Notes: generated by a model from the sequence alone, not told the origin. A DNA stretch of 64,000 nt from Volvox africanus (GCA_030268105.1 BSDZ01000089.1:248001-312000), one strand, 5' to 3'; positions 46,651-57,724 are shown, counted from the stretch's first letter. A program made the numbers and translations.

Positions 46651-46946
46651 GGGGGGGGGAGTTTTGGGGTGAGGTCGGGTTCCCGCCCTTTCGCTCAGGC
46701 CGCCTTTCTCTTCTGCCCCACACATCACATCAAAACACAACACACCGCCACATTTCCAACCTGGGTAATATTGTAATGACCCACTGCGCCACTGCGACAT
46801 CACGTGCACGTTTGCGCGCGCAGGTCCGAGTGAACGACCAGGCGCACGCTGATGCGGTGACGGCGGTGGCGGTGGCGGACCCGCCCGGCAGCAGTCGCCT
46901 GCTGCTGACCGCAAGCCGGGACGGTGTGGTGAAGGCGTGGAAGTGA
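31268..46946 (+). CDS. VPS15: VPS15 (PIK3R4), PI3-kinase class III regulatory subunit, with an embedded DysF module
   Basis: Exons: 31268-31352, 31910-31974, 32546-32616, 32941-33091, 33513-33680, 33951-34061, 34772-34958, 35358-35965, 36169-36552, 36729-37050, 37343-37836, 38127-38288, 38509-38753, 38898-38988, 39625-39831, 40053-40231, 40922-41238, 41549-41878, 42086-42431, 42626-42834, 43044-43165, 43414-43565, 43752-44007, 44300-44521, 44756-45340, 45567-45747, 46186-46294, 46824-46946. About 2,160 residues against 1,360-1,500 in human and plants. VPS15 scaffolds VPS34 on endosomes and autophagosomes. Visible: MGNVLA myristoylation start; atypical kinase with [17 protein letters not shown] in place of DFG, and YIAPERF; a DysF-like module at about residues 595-750; HEAT repeats from about 860; WD40 repeats from about 1,620 to the end ([28 protein letters not shown]). 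The extra length is Ala/Gly-rich linker plus the DysF module. Phase is kept everywhere except between 43165 and 43414, where one base is unaccounted for; a tiny exon or a sequence error is likely. Confidence 0.93.
33352..33412. repeat. CTACTG hexamer microsatellite in a VPS15 intron
   Basis: About ten copies of a six-base unit upstream of the acceptor of the exon starting at 33513. Confidence 0.92.
34158..34707. repeat. ACGGG and AGGGG pentamer satellites in a VPS15 intron
   Basis: Two blocks of perfect ACGGG pentamers (to about 34237 and about 34260-34370) are followed by more than 60 copies of AGGGG. The two units differ by one base. The whole array lies in the intron 34062-34771 and is G-rich on the sense strand. 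Long Gly-Arg-Asp-Gly or Pro-Ser-Pro ORFs through it are artefacts. Confidence 0.97.
36508..37431 (+). other. DysF (dysferlin/peroxin-type) module inside VPS15
   Basis: Spread over three exons (ending 36552, 36729-37050, from 37343). In order: [18 protein letters not shown], the usual start of a DysFN half; then [14 protein letters not shown], a W-x-W plus W-x-VD signature; then [12 protein letters not shown], the DGWEY-type signature of DysFC; and finally [11 protein letters not shown], the closing basic Arg-Arg-Arg-Trp motif. These four signatures, in this order, define DysF domains in peroxins Pex23/Pex30, TECPR proteins and dysferlins. The stretch between the first and second signature is expanded by Gly/Ser-rich sequence. 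All junctions keep phase with the kinase and HEAT exons. Confidence 0.78.
37076..37225. repeat. ACGGG pentamer satellite in a second VPS15 intron
   Basis: Thirty near-perfect copies of the ACGGG unit also found at 34158-34370. The array starts about 25 bases after the donor of the exon ending at 37050, within the intron that splits the DysF module. Confidence 0.97.
39296..39570. repeat. CA- and GACA-rich microsatellites in a VPS15 intron
   Basis: Two arrays, a mixed CACA/TACA/GACA tract (about 39296-39420) and a pure CA run (about 39528-39570), lie in the intron before the exon starting at 39625. Confidence 0.9.
40361..40715. repeat. GGGTGTGTAT decamer satellite in a VPS15 intron
   Basis: About 35 copies of a 10-base unit with scattered point changes (GGATGTGTAT, GGGTGCGTAT) and two short deletions. 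It fills half of the intron 40232-40921 and is TG-rich on the sense strand. Cys-Val-Trp and His-Thr-Pro ORFs through it are artefacts. Confidence 0.97.
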
Positions 46947-48690
46947 TCCAATCCGAGAAGGGGATTGTGTACTTCGGGCCGCACACCCCGCCGTCCAACT
47001 TGACCCGTACATCCGGATGATGATGATGATGATGTTGATGGGGGAAAGCGTGGGAGTTAGTTGGAAGACAGTGGGGTAGACATAGGGGAGTGCAGAGCGG
47101 CGTGAAGTCGTCGCTTTATGTAGTTGATGACGGGGGGTTATGGATGGCGGGATGAAGTAAGTTCACTGAACAGGCGGCTGGAGTTGTGAGACGGCCATGG
47201 GGGAGAGATGACTGCATCGTTAGGCTGAGGATCTGAGGATCTGTTTAGGGTCAGAGGGTTAGAGGGTCAGGATGGTCGGGCGGGGTAGAGGGCCAATGGA
47301 GAGTGGAGACGAAACGGTGGCGGCGGGGCCGGGGAGGGAGGAGTGACAAAAAGCCTTGATATATACCCACGCTGCATTACTGCATACCGCCTAGGTGAGT
47401 GGTGGTGTTAAGCTCCGGAACACCGCTGCTGCTGTTTTCTCTCTTCTCCCCTTCGGGGTACCACTCCAAAGGATATGTTTTGGGAGAGAAATGCTCTTCG
47501 GTAGCTGGTGGTTGGTGGTTATGATTTTATTTGACGGGCCCTTCGAGCGGTTGCGGCACTAGCCGAGCCGCACTGACGGATGCGATGTGGGCGGACACTT
47601 AGGGGGAAGAGGAGAGAAACCATTGGCGGTGTATGTGTACACGTATGGCTGCACTCTGACGACGAGAGGGGGAGTCGTCCAGGGCCCAGCCCCCCATGAC
47701 TAGCATATGCTGGAGGCGACGGCCCGAGGGGGTCAGGTCGCGGGGGGAGGGGGAGATCTGCTGCTCGTGCCGTTAACTACCGGTTGTCCGTTAAACCCAC
47801 CCAACCACCCGCAACACCATCTTCATCATCTTCCAAGGAAGTAGCGGGGCCCTGCCTTCCGCATCTGGCTGCGCATCGGCCCAGTCCAGTCCAGTCCAAA
47901 CTCCCCCTCCAACTCATGCACACACACACTCAGCAGGCAGGCAACATCCCCCCCAAAGATGTTCGGCATTTTAGGCTTTCAGTAGGGGACTTACTGTGCT
48001 GTTTTCCCACCCCATATTTACATACACGATATTACGGTGGAAATCGCTCATCTCAGTGCGATCCGGCCAAGTGGACGGGCTCGGCAGTTGCTCACCGCTC
48101 AGCTGGATGGCCCTTCGACCAGCAGTGATCACCCTCCCCCCAACAATCGCGTGAGGATCGCCCGTGTAGAAAGCTAGATACACTCCAATAACACGCATCG
48201 TAATACACACACGCACACTCTAATACCACCATTCACCACCACCACCAACAACAACAACATACCCTAAGAACATCACATAATTGCCGCCGCCAGTCTGTAA
48301 TGATCACTTGCCAAGTCGGGGTTGAACACAGCACGTGGGAGTCCGAAGCGCCTCCGCCTTCTGCATCAGTCTTTCTTAGTGTTCCTTAGCGTTCCTTTGC
48401 ATCCCCCGAAACCCAACCCTCATCCCTCGTGCTGCCGTACGCCTCAATGTCCCCTCTCCCCCCCAACAAACACACGCACCTCCCTCTTGTCTATCCCGCC
48501 GCCCTCTTCACTCCCTCCTCCCTCTCCCCCCCCCCTCTCCACTCCCTCTCTGCGGCCCGCTCCGACTTTCACAAAGGGCCGGACTTTCATTGATGATCCA
48601 GATCCCTTCTCCTACGTCGTACTGGACATCAACGTGCGGGTTACCTCATCTCTCTGCCCCGCACCCGGGGCCTTAGACGGGAAGAAAGGG
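46947..48690. other. Intergenic region between convergent VPS15 and DUF6816-like genes
   Basis: Contains the 3' UTRs of two convergent genes. A TGTAA at 48296-48300 (plus) and one on the minus strand at 48022-48018 are candidate poly(A) signals; if both are used, the transcripts overlap by about 280 bases. Short CCAGT and CA runs occur near 47880-47930. No coding sequence recognised. Confidence 0.45.
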
Positions 48691-51605
48691 TCAGTTGTCG
48701 GAAGGCCGCCGGAACGCCATCCGGTACGTGTACTGCGCGTACGGCGTATTCATGGCCTTAAGGTACTGCTGCTCCCCGTCGTACGGAGTCAGGAAGTCGG
48801 ATACCACCTGAGTGGCCACGATGGTGGGTCCATTCTCTCGTTGGGCGGCCTGTGCGTCGGGTCGCGCCAGGGAGGGAGAGGCGAGAGAAGTGAAAGCCAA
48901 AGAGAGGGCAGAGTGGCGTTCCCCGTGTACGACAGAACGGCATCGTACGATAGTTCAGCCTGTAGTAACATCGATGGCAGTCCCAGGCACGCATCTAAAA
49001 ATCGGCCCTCTCATCACTGCTGCCTATATGCCGTACGGGACTCGTACGTGCCCTGATCTGTTTCAGTTGCCGGGATCCTCCACGCCCCCCCCCAAACCCC
49101 CCCGACCCCGCACTCCCCCCAGGTGGAGGGTAAGTCACGGAGGGGTTTCTAGTAAATGCCAGGACTACGAGGGGGGGGCACTCCCCGCCGTAAGAAGCTG
49201 CCGTCCATTATACCGTTGTACCGTTAACCGTTTGGGATCCCTGTGCAATCCCTCCAAGCCTACTGATCCTCAAACCCGGGGTATCCCAAAACACAAACCA
49301 CACACACAACACACACACCTCTGAGCTGCGCCATTTGTACTTGGTGAAGCACTGGCTGGCTTTAATACGGGGCGCTCCGCCGTCCCCACGGTCGTATACC
49401 GACTCAACGTACTGCACCGCACGCATCGGGGTACAAGTGTACGGTCCCGTACGGGGGAACGGAATATGACTGGTCAAGGCTGGAGGCTTTGACGGTCCAA
49501 GGTGCAGTCTGCTCTTTAAGAACCCTTCGCAACTACGTACCCCCTCTTCTCCCCTCCCTCGGGTGCGGGGACTGCCCCTTTTCGTGACTTGAACCCACTC
49601 GACCGTAGCTCAGGGCCCTTTATGGTATCCCACTGACCCATAACCACTGAGATCCCCCTTCGTTTCTCCAGTATCAGCACCATGATTCGTTTTTTCGACT
49701 TCTCCCACTGACCCACATCCCCATTGACCCACATCCCCATTGACCCACATCCCTACTGACCCACATCCCTACTGACCCACATCCCCACTGACCCACATCC
49801 CCACTGACCCACCCAAACACCAAGCGCTCTGATCGCGCACGCACCTGTCTGCTCTTCCCCAGTTCGCTCGCCCCTGCCCCCTCCCCCCCGGGGCCCCCCA
49901 TCTGCCCGCTGACCCCACCTCGGATGTTTGGATGCGGTCTGGCTGAGGAAATTCCTCCGAACGCCGGGTGACCCGCGTGCGTACCGACATCCCCTGAGGG
50001 TGGCGGTGGGGTTTGGGAGTGGCTTTTGAGGTGAGGCGGGTCTGGGGTAGAAGACCAAGATGTCGTATGGGGGGAGAGGGTGGGGAGCATGCGGTTGAGG
50101 AGGACGGTCCCATGCAGAACCGTATGTACGCCAGTGCACTTATGGCCCCCACTCCACACCCGTCTCCAACCCGCCTACTCCTCCCCCTTCCCAGCCTCCA
50201 TCTCCACCTCTGGGAGGGCAACCAGGCCACGGCATGATAGGCAGACACACACACACACACAACCCCCGTTGTTTTACTCGTTTGGGTATGAGACAACACT
50301 TTTTAACACTCCAAGCGGTGGATGAGGCAGGAACGCTCGGAGATGAAGCCCACCGGCATCGACAGTGTGAGGACGTTGGGGTCGTTGATGTCCCAACGGA
50401 TTCGGTTAGCGAAGGACATCGTGTTGTCGTAGTACCTGACGCGGCGGGAAAACACACGCACACACATACACGACGGCAGCGGCGCCGGTAATATTCGCCC
50501 GGAAAGACAAACAGGGGTACGTACCTATCGCTTGCGTCAGTGCAGTACAGATTTTTCGTACCGCACGACAATGACTTACAACGGCGCAGAGCCGCGCGCC
50601 TTGCTCGGGGATTGCGTGAGGCTGCGGTTGGGTTTTAATCTTCCTCTAATTTGTACGGATTCAACGGAATGGAGCATTTTGTAGCCAAAGTGAATGAATG
50701 GGCCGCCCTTGCTTTCCCCCTTCCTCCCGACGCGCTACCTTTTCGCCGCCACCAGTAGCAAAGTCAATAGTAAACTCTATTACGGATTTTATTGCCTTGG
50801 CGGCTGCCTTATTTCCTGCTTCTATTTGCGGCCTTGGCGGCTACCTAGTTTACGTTCCGTGTTCACCTTCCCTACCTTGGACGGTCCCTACACGTCGTCC
50901 ACCATCGCGGGTAGTCATCTCTATAGGAGTTCGACAGCGGATTCATGCCTCATTTAATCGTCTTACCCACCCTGTCAATCTCCCCGTCCCCCTCTAGCTG
51001 CCCTAACCATATAAACCCACATTGACAACATGGAGGCAGTGTTGAATTGCCTGTCGTACACCACCCTGCCGGCGCCGTTGCGCACGAAGGCCACCTGGTA
51101 CGATGTACGGCGATCCAGATCTTCCCGCTGTGCCCGCCTTACAGCTGCCAGGTTGGGTACGGAATCCTCCCCGAGTGGCATCTCCACACTGGTGAGCACA
51201 CTTGTCACATCCCATACTGGGTCAGCGGGAAGGGGAAGGGGGGAAGGGGGAGTGGGTTGCCTGGGGAACGATGACGTGTGTGTGTATGTGTGTGTATTTG
51301 ACATGCTCCAGAAAGAGTAACGATGTCGCTGTTTGCATTCGAATTGTCGATATTGTTACTGCTGTTGGTTTATACTCTGATAATTGGGATAACGACAAGG
51401 GTGGCGGTAATTGTGTTCGCTGATGAGGATGGTGGGTGCAGCCAACTCTCGCAATCCCACCACCACTTCAGTCACCGCTTCCATCCCACCGGCTCGCCCA
51501 AACTTCCCCACCTTGTTCATGACTGAAAGCCCAACTGGGACGGGGACAGCTGCCACACGGTTCACCACATCTTCCCTTCCCGCCCCCGCCCCGACCTCCC
51601 CGTGT

Positions 51606-51642
<37 letters not shown>

Positions 51643-52175
51643 GCCACGAGGTACAGGGCCGGACACATGTGCCCTTATGCCTTTCACCAACCACCTGTAA
51701 GGGGCAGTAACCCACCTCCTAAGAAGTCCTCAGGAAACACGAGGTCTGACGGGCCACCGCCCAGAGCCTCCCAGCCCGCGTCCAGGAAGGGGACTTTGCT
51801 GGCCAAAGCAGTTCCGCTGTATGATGCCACGATGGCGGAGCTACTCGCCAAGACCACAAACAATCTGCGTCTCGTGATAGTGAGCAGTGAATCAATCCAT
51901 GACTGAGTAGCAGAATATGACGTGCTAGGCTCCGCCGGCAAGTTTGGGTGGCCGATTACATCGTCATGGGATGAACGGATTGCGTGGCGACGGCCAGGGA
52001 GACGAAATGAATGTGTCGAGCTGTAGCGTATATGTAATTTATTCGAATTAAAATAGCTAGAGCTCGCCGTTATGGGGCTTTGGACTTGCCGGATGTTACC
52101 CGTCGGCGACGTGGCGTTTCCAGCTCGCATGGTTTGGATCCTATGATCAGGTGCCCAACATTGTAACCGTTTCAT
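48691..52175 (-). CDS. Predicted thylakoid-lumen protein, DUF6816-like
   Basis: Minus-strand exons: 52175-51716, 51216-51021, 50435-50354, about 49477-49319, 48849-48691. The first three and the last keep phase; the start of the fourth is uncertain, because the nearest clean acceptor (CTTGACCAG) gives the wrong frame and an AAAG acceptor a few bases upstream fits better. The N-terminus is Ser/Arg-rich and is followed by RRRLFVVLASSSAIVASYSGTALA, a bipartite lumen-targeting signal with a basic stretch, a hydrophobic core and an Ala-x-Ala cleavage site. The mature part reads FLGVWDVTSVLTSVEMPLG, YQVAFVRNGAGRVVYDRQFN, FANRIRWDINDPNVLTL, RIKASQCFTKYKW, then VVSDFLTPYDGEQQY and YTYRMAFRRP. This order resembles the plastid family DUF6816, whose function is unknown to me. 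The initiator could be Met52175 or the Met-Arg-Ala-Gly start 15 codons later. Confidence 0.68.
49709..49812. repeat. 16-bp minisatellite
   Basis: Six to seven copies of a unit close to GACCCACATCCCCACT, with CATT/TACT variants at the end. It lies in the intron between exons 3 and 4 of the DUF6816-like gene. Confidence 0.92.
51600..51640. repeat. GT microsatellite
   Basis: GT run broken once by A, inside the first intron of the DUF6816-like gene (CA-rich on its sense strand). Confidence 0.9.
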
Positions 52176-52805
52176 CAGGTACCGAATCAAAAACCAACAT
52201 ATACTCTATGCATCTATTGATTTAACGCTCGTTGTTTTCAGCACAGCTGACACAGGCCGTACGATACAATGCTTGATGAAATTCACCGCTTAACGGTTGC
52301 TAGAGAAACTCATTATCATATAACATAATGTTAAAGGACACCTATACACCATGCAAAATTTATATTCTTCTTATACGGCTGCCTTCACTTCAAGATAGCA
52401 GCCAAGGGACCCATCGGTATTGTTCATGCAGTACTCGATACACCGCAATCTCAACCTGTTAAAACGGATAACGTCTTTGTGCAATCTCCGATTAAATTCT
52501 GGAAGAATCATCGGAAATCTTCTCGGAGCGCGTGTAGATACTTACGGAAGTGCACGAGAGCCGCAACGCGCGGCAAGGCACAGCAAAAACGTCTACGGCG
52601 GTGCCAGGCGACAGATCGGCCGGAATCACAGGATGAAGCTCACTGTGAGGATTAGTCCTGCATCTGGATATGGCCCATCTACCAGAGGTGCTCTGATGCC
52701 CTTTAAGCACCTTTCTTCAACGTCTGCTATGCGGGACAGAAGCCCACATGCTTTTAACACCCCCTCTCCCTCACAAATTGTCGCAGACACTTAATATCTC
52801 CCCCC
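52176..52805. other. Shared upstream region of the divergent DUF6816-like and DBR1 genes
   Basis: About 0.6 kb of AT-richer sequence without a recognisable gene. It precedes the heptamer satellite and probably holds promoter elements for both genes; no motif is specific enough to name. Confidence 0.4.
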
Positions 52806-53241
52806 CCCTCCCTCCTCCCTCCTCCCTCCTCCCTCCTCCCTCCTCCCTCCTCCCTCCTCCCTCCTCCCTCCTCCCTCCTCCCTCCTCCCTCCTCCCTCCT
52901 CCCTCCTCCCTCCTCCCTCCTCCCTCCTCCCTCCTCCCTCCTCCCTCCTCCCTCCTCCCTCCTCCCTCCTCCCTCCTCCCTCCTCCCTCCTCCCTCCTCC
53001 CTCCTCCCTCCTCCCTCCTCCCTCCTCCCTCCTCCCTCCTCCCTCCTCCCTCCTCCCTCCTCCCTCCTCCCTCCTCCCTCCTCCCTCCTCCCTCCTCCCT
53101 CCTCCCTCCTCCCTCCTCCCTCCTCCCTCCTCCCTCCTCCCTCCTCCCTCCTCCCTCCTCCCTCCTCCCTCCTCCCTCCTCCCTCCTCCCTCCTCCCTCC
53201 TCCCTCCTCCCTCCTCCCTCCTCCCTCCTCCCTCCTCCCTC
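52806..53241. repeat. CCTCCCT heptamer satellite, copy B, next to the DBR1 start codon
   Basis: About 62 nearly perfect 7-bp units occupy roughly 435 bases and end 41 bases before the DBR1 ATG. The C-rich strand is the sense strand of DBR1. The array is either in the 5' UTR or the core promoter. Confidence 0.97.
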
Positions 53242-53282
53242 GCCGAGTGCAACCTTCCTGAATTCTCATTTCAACCAGCCTC

Positions 53283-56200
53283 ATGGCAGCCAACCTTGCA
53301 TGGGACCCCGACCTGCAGATTGCGATTGAAGGATGCTGCCACGGGGAGCTGGATAAGATCTACGCCACACTGCAGCTGCTGGAGAAGCGAGAGGGCAAAA
53401 AGATCGACCTGCTCATTTGCTGCGGCGATTTTCAGGTGCGTCTCCCTCATATTGCTGCCAGCTCACCCCTCTTCCTCATCCCCCTCCTCGGGCTCACCTA
53501 TTGGGCCCTACCTTTCCCAAATGGCTGGATCCAGCCTTTGTACACCGTGCACCGTACCGCGCCGTGCCGCCGCAGGCGATGGCGTGGCAACGTTGAGAAG
53601 GTCATGTGGGTTAGTACCCGTAGCATTTTACATCTCCCCTTCTCTCTCAATTCTTGTTTGCTTTTGATCTACAAATCGAAAAACTTCCTGCCGTATACCG
53701 TACTCCGTACAGGCCGTACGGAACTTGGACGACCTGGAGACTATGGCCTGCCCGCCAAAGTACCGCTCCATGCAGACTTTCTACAAATACTACTCGGGGG
53801 AGAGAGTGGCTCCGTTTCCCACCGTTTTTAGTTAGGTGCTGGGAGCCGCGTGGGAGGTGGCGGGAGAGGGGGGGGAGAAGGGGACGTGCCGTTCGGGTTG
53901 GGAGAAGGCTGACATATATTATGTTGTGCCGTACACTCCATGCACCAACGTTCCTTACCCCCGGCCCCTCCCCGCTCCCTCGCAGTCGGTGGGAACCACG
54001 AGGCCGCCAACCACCTGTGGGAGCTGTACTACGGGGGCTGGGCGGCCCCCAACATCTATTTCCTGGGCTTCGCTGGCGCCGTCAAGTGCGTGTGTGTGTG
54101 TGTGTTTGTCTGTCTGTCTTTTGTCATGTGGCAGTTCACATTTTACTGCGTCGCCCCCTCGCCCCTCCTCTGTCTCCCCATTACCCTTACCCCGTCATTC
54201 CGAGGAAGTGAATTCCCCTCCCCTCTGTACGGCCTGTACGACCTGTACGGCCCTCAGGTTCGGGGGATTGAGGATCGCGGGTCTCAGCGGCATCTACAAA
54301 CAGCACGACTACATGAGGGGTCATCACGAGAAGCTGCCGTACACGGATAACACCATGCGGTCTGTGTACCACATCCGCGACTTTGAGGTACGGCCGTGGG
54401 GGGCGAAACGAGGGGCCCGGGTGGGGCGGCCCGCGGCCCAGACCGCTGCCTGTAGCGCTGTGTGTATGCCGGAGGTTGCTGGTCGGGCGCTGCTGGTCGG
54501 GCGGCTAGCCCCTTCAGGTCACTACGCCCCACTCTCTTCCCTTTGCGACTGTGAATGCAGGATACACGAGGGGTGAAGTACACACACATACACACACGCT
54601 GGGAAATAGTCAGTTTTTCATCTGGGGTTTCCACCTCCTTAGGGTAACCACCTTAACGGTGGCTAGTCGTCGTTTCTCAGTACCAGCACCAGGATTCGTT
54701 TCATTCGCCTTCCCCCCCTTCCCCCTTCCCCCTCCCGCTTCCCCCGTGCAGGTGTATCGTCTGCTGCAGCTCCAGCAGCCCATTGACATCTTCCTGTCTC
54801 ATGACTGGCCCGCGGGCATTGCGCGGTACGGCAATACCGAACAGCTGCTGTCCAGGAAGGTGCGTCTGGGGATGCCTGTCATAATAAACGAAAGGAGCGG
54901 AAGGAGGGGCAGGCCGTCGTCGTACGAAAGAGAGTTTACTCGTGCAGGTGGATGTGCTTTTGCCGTACGCTTTTAACCTTGTGGCCATTCAAAGTAACGA
55001 AATATCGATGCGGCGCGGAGGCAGAGGAGTAGGGTGGTCGGCTGGCCTAGGGTTATCAGAATCCGGATCTGGATTCGCCTCGGGTTGGATTTGGATCTGG
55101 TAAACGAGCGAGTACGACCTGGAGGCACGGTGGATGAAAGTGTACAACGTGCGGCTCGCCAGCTCCCTATCTCACATGTACGATACGCATGACACCCACG
55201 GTACAGTACGGCGCGGTTCAGGTACAGTGCAGGTTCGACAATCCCCTCCTGGAGCTGCTTCCATACGGACCCACAACCCCGCTGGACGCCTGTAAGTATA
55301 TGCTCGCACTTTTTCCACACCCTCTCCCCAGATCCTATAGCCACTTCCCACGCTCAATCACTGTCGTACTCCCGTGCACACTGCCGTGCGTATGCCGTAC
55401 AACATTGTCCAAAGGCTTTTTTGCGCTCGGAGATTGAGACCGGCACCCTGGGCAGTCCCCCCGCGGCTCAGCTGCTGGCAGAGCTCCGCCCGGCCTACTG
55501 GTTCTCCGCCCACCTTCACACAAAGTTCGCCGCCCTGGTGGAGCACTCACCGCCGCCGCAACAGCAGCAGCAGCAACAACAACCGCGGCATTCCGGGGCG
55601 GCGGCGAGGGAGTTCGCCGCCGTGCGACCCACGGGTCAGCCATCTGAAAGCGCGGATGCTGACGACGCAGTGGCGGCAGCCCCCAGGCTGGGTACGAGTG
55701 GAACGACGGCGGAGCACGGGGACGGCGGCGGCGGCGGCGGCGGCGGTCGTGGCGGCGGTACGGCTTCGTCTTCATCACGGGGGGGTTTCTCCGCCACTCG
55801 GTTTTTAGCTCTGGACAAGTGCTTGCCGGGCAGGGAGTTCTTGCAGGTCAGTTTGCTAGGGGCGGGGGTGGTGGGGTGGGGGTGGGGGGTGTTGGCAGGA
55901 GGGGTGTGGCCGCGCAGGTCGAGGTTCAGCTTCCCCAGCTTCAAGTGGCGGGTTCGGAGGGGAATGATGGGTTTGGGTTTGCTGAGATCTGGTGATAATC
56001 GGGGCTAAGCTAGCCTGTCTGGTGGCCCTAGGTAATGATGATGATGGTGATGGTGATGATGATGATGTGGAGGTGGGTTGGGGGTGGTCCTTCTGCTATT
56101 CGCTCTTTTGATTACCCGTTCCAAAGTCAACGCAGTGGTGTATTGCCCTATTTTCCCTCCAAAGCGCACACCCGAAGTCCCCACCACGAATCTCGGTGAG

Positions 56201-57724
56201 ATCCTTTTTTTATTTTTGTGGGTGATGCGACGCGCTGTGTTGGGCCACAGGTCATTGAGGTAGAGGCGCCTCAGCTGCTGGGGGAGCCCGAGCTCCAGTA
56301 CGACGAGGAGTGGTTGGCGATTCTGAGAAGCACCCACCATCTCACCAATCTGGACTTCAAACACCATGCACTGCCGGGTGGGGGCTCGGGGGACATCCTC
56401 TCCGTTGATCTTGTCGCAGAACCCCGACATCCACGACACCGCAACCTGATCCCTCCCTCCTCCCCGATGCCTCACCCCTCCTCTTTTTCTTTGGCATGTA
56501 CGACAGGTATGGGCGGGTTGCGAAGCGGCCCGCAACCTGAGGACGTGGTGTTTGTACGGCAGACATTGGCGGCGCGCGGCACTAGCCGGGTGCCCGACAA
56601 CTTCGTCGTCACCGCGGAGTCGTACAACCCAGCACTGGGGCAGCGCCACGGTCGTATGCCGCAACGCCACCAGCGAAACCCGCAGGTGGGGCGGGGCGGG
56701 GCGGGGCGGGAGACGAACATCGAAGCGCTGGTAATAATCGCTGACGAAGCCAGGACTAACCGTCAAGGATGACTGGCTGTCGTCCGCGTCCAAGGCTGCT
56801 GCCGACGCGGGCCGGGGAGGGGAGGCCTGGCAAGGGAGGGTGAGAGAGCGGGATGGGCTTGGGGGCTGGTAGTAGTTGAGGAGGGCGTTTGGCGCGACGG
56901 CGCGAATCGCAATGTTCCATTTCGGAACCTCGTCCAACCACCCTACCAGCACGTCCAACGACTATTTTCATAAACTGTTTGCCGGTTAGCTTGAGGCCAT
57001 CGTACCCACACACAATCAGGACTCGTGACTCCCACCTGTGGCCCCGAAACCAGACCGTGGCCTTAATGGACATGTTGGGTTTGCCGTACAACCTGGACCA
57101 CAACGACGCCCGTGGCAAGGGACCGCCCGGCACGGCCCCCTCGCGGCCGGGTTGCGGTAAGTCCTGGATGTGGAGCGGCCGGGAGTGAGGAGATGCCGCA
57201 CGTTGAGCAATGCGGGGGAGAGGTTGATGTCGGGGAAGGCCGGGAAGGGGAAGGGGAAGGTCGGGAAAGGGAAGGGGAAGGGGAAGGGGAAGGGGAAATT
57301 GACGGAAGGCGACAACTGCAGCTGACGAGGGCAGGGAGCTGTATGAAGGCACGTAGGGGGGCGGGGGCAGAACGCGCCAGCGCAGGGAAGCTCGTGCACC
57401 AGATCCCTTTCTAAAACCGCTCTGCACTACCTCCATCGTCCCTTTCCCTCCCCTCTCCTCTCCCTCTCCTCTCCCCCTCTGCGTGCCGTTCTGCCGCTCT
57501 GCTGCCTCTCTCCAGTGCCTCTCTCCCTGGCAGCGCAAACCCAACGAGGCCGGCCGCAGCCGCAGCCGCAGGCGGTGGCGGCGGCGGCTCCTTTGCCTTG
57601 TAACCCTGAGGAGATCGACCTGGGGGATCTGGATGCGGATGAAGCAGATGAGCAGCAGCAAGAGCGGGAACAGGGGCAGCAAGAGTTGGGAGGCGATCGT
57701 TTGATTGGGACAGACGGCAGCTAG
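53283..57724 (+). CDS. DBR1: DBR1, RNA lariat-debranching enzyme
   Basis: Ten exons in phase: 53283-53435, 53713-53830, 53986-54085, 54258-54387, 54752-54859, 55415-55846, 56251-56377, 56507-56730, 57054-57156, 57516-57724; 567 residues. DBR1 hydrolyses the 2'-5' bond of excised intron lariats in the nucleus. Metallophosphoesterase motifs are complete: GCCHGELD (17-24, with the family cysteine), CGDF (47-50), GGNHE (92-96), SHDW (183-186) and SAHLH (234-238). Also seen: [39 protein letters not shown] (split here by an intron), [15 protein letters not shown], and the C-terminal domain [13 protein letters not shown] Gln/Gly-rich insert of about 70 residues sits between SAHLH and FLALDK. The acidic tail [20 protein letters not shown] closes the protein. 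Exon 6 uses an AAAG acceptor. Exon 8 contains an in-frame GGGGC run bounded by GT and AG. Confidence 0.96.
56686..56712 (+). repeat. GGGGC pentamer run inside a DBR1 exon
   Basis: Twenty-seven bases beginning with GT and ending with AG hold about four GGGGC units. Read through, they add nine residues (VGRGGAGRE) between RNPQ and TNIEAL, where other DBR1 proteins run on directly. The length is a multiple of three, so frame is kept either way. Confidence 0.85.
57241..57298. repeat. GGGAAG purine microsatellite in the last DBR1 intron
   Basis: Hexamer purine run (GGGAAG/GGGAAA) in the intron 57157-57515. Confidence 0.9.

Noticed and set aside
49709..49812. Regular 16-bp repeats resembling a CRISPR array
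   Set aside because: Units are directly adjacent without unique spacers, in a eukaryotic intron; this is a minisatellite.
51356..51545. Minus-strand frame beginning Val-Val-Asn-Arg-Val in the DUF6816-like gene
   Set aside because: Exons 1 and 2 join in phase and reconstitute a smooth FLGVWDVTS sequence without it.
52748..53329. Pro/Ser/Leu-rich or Gly/Arg/Glu-rich ORFs
   Set aside because: Products of the 7-bp satellite, open in several frames on both strands.
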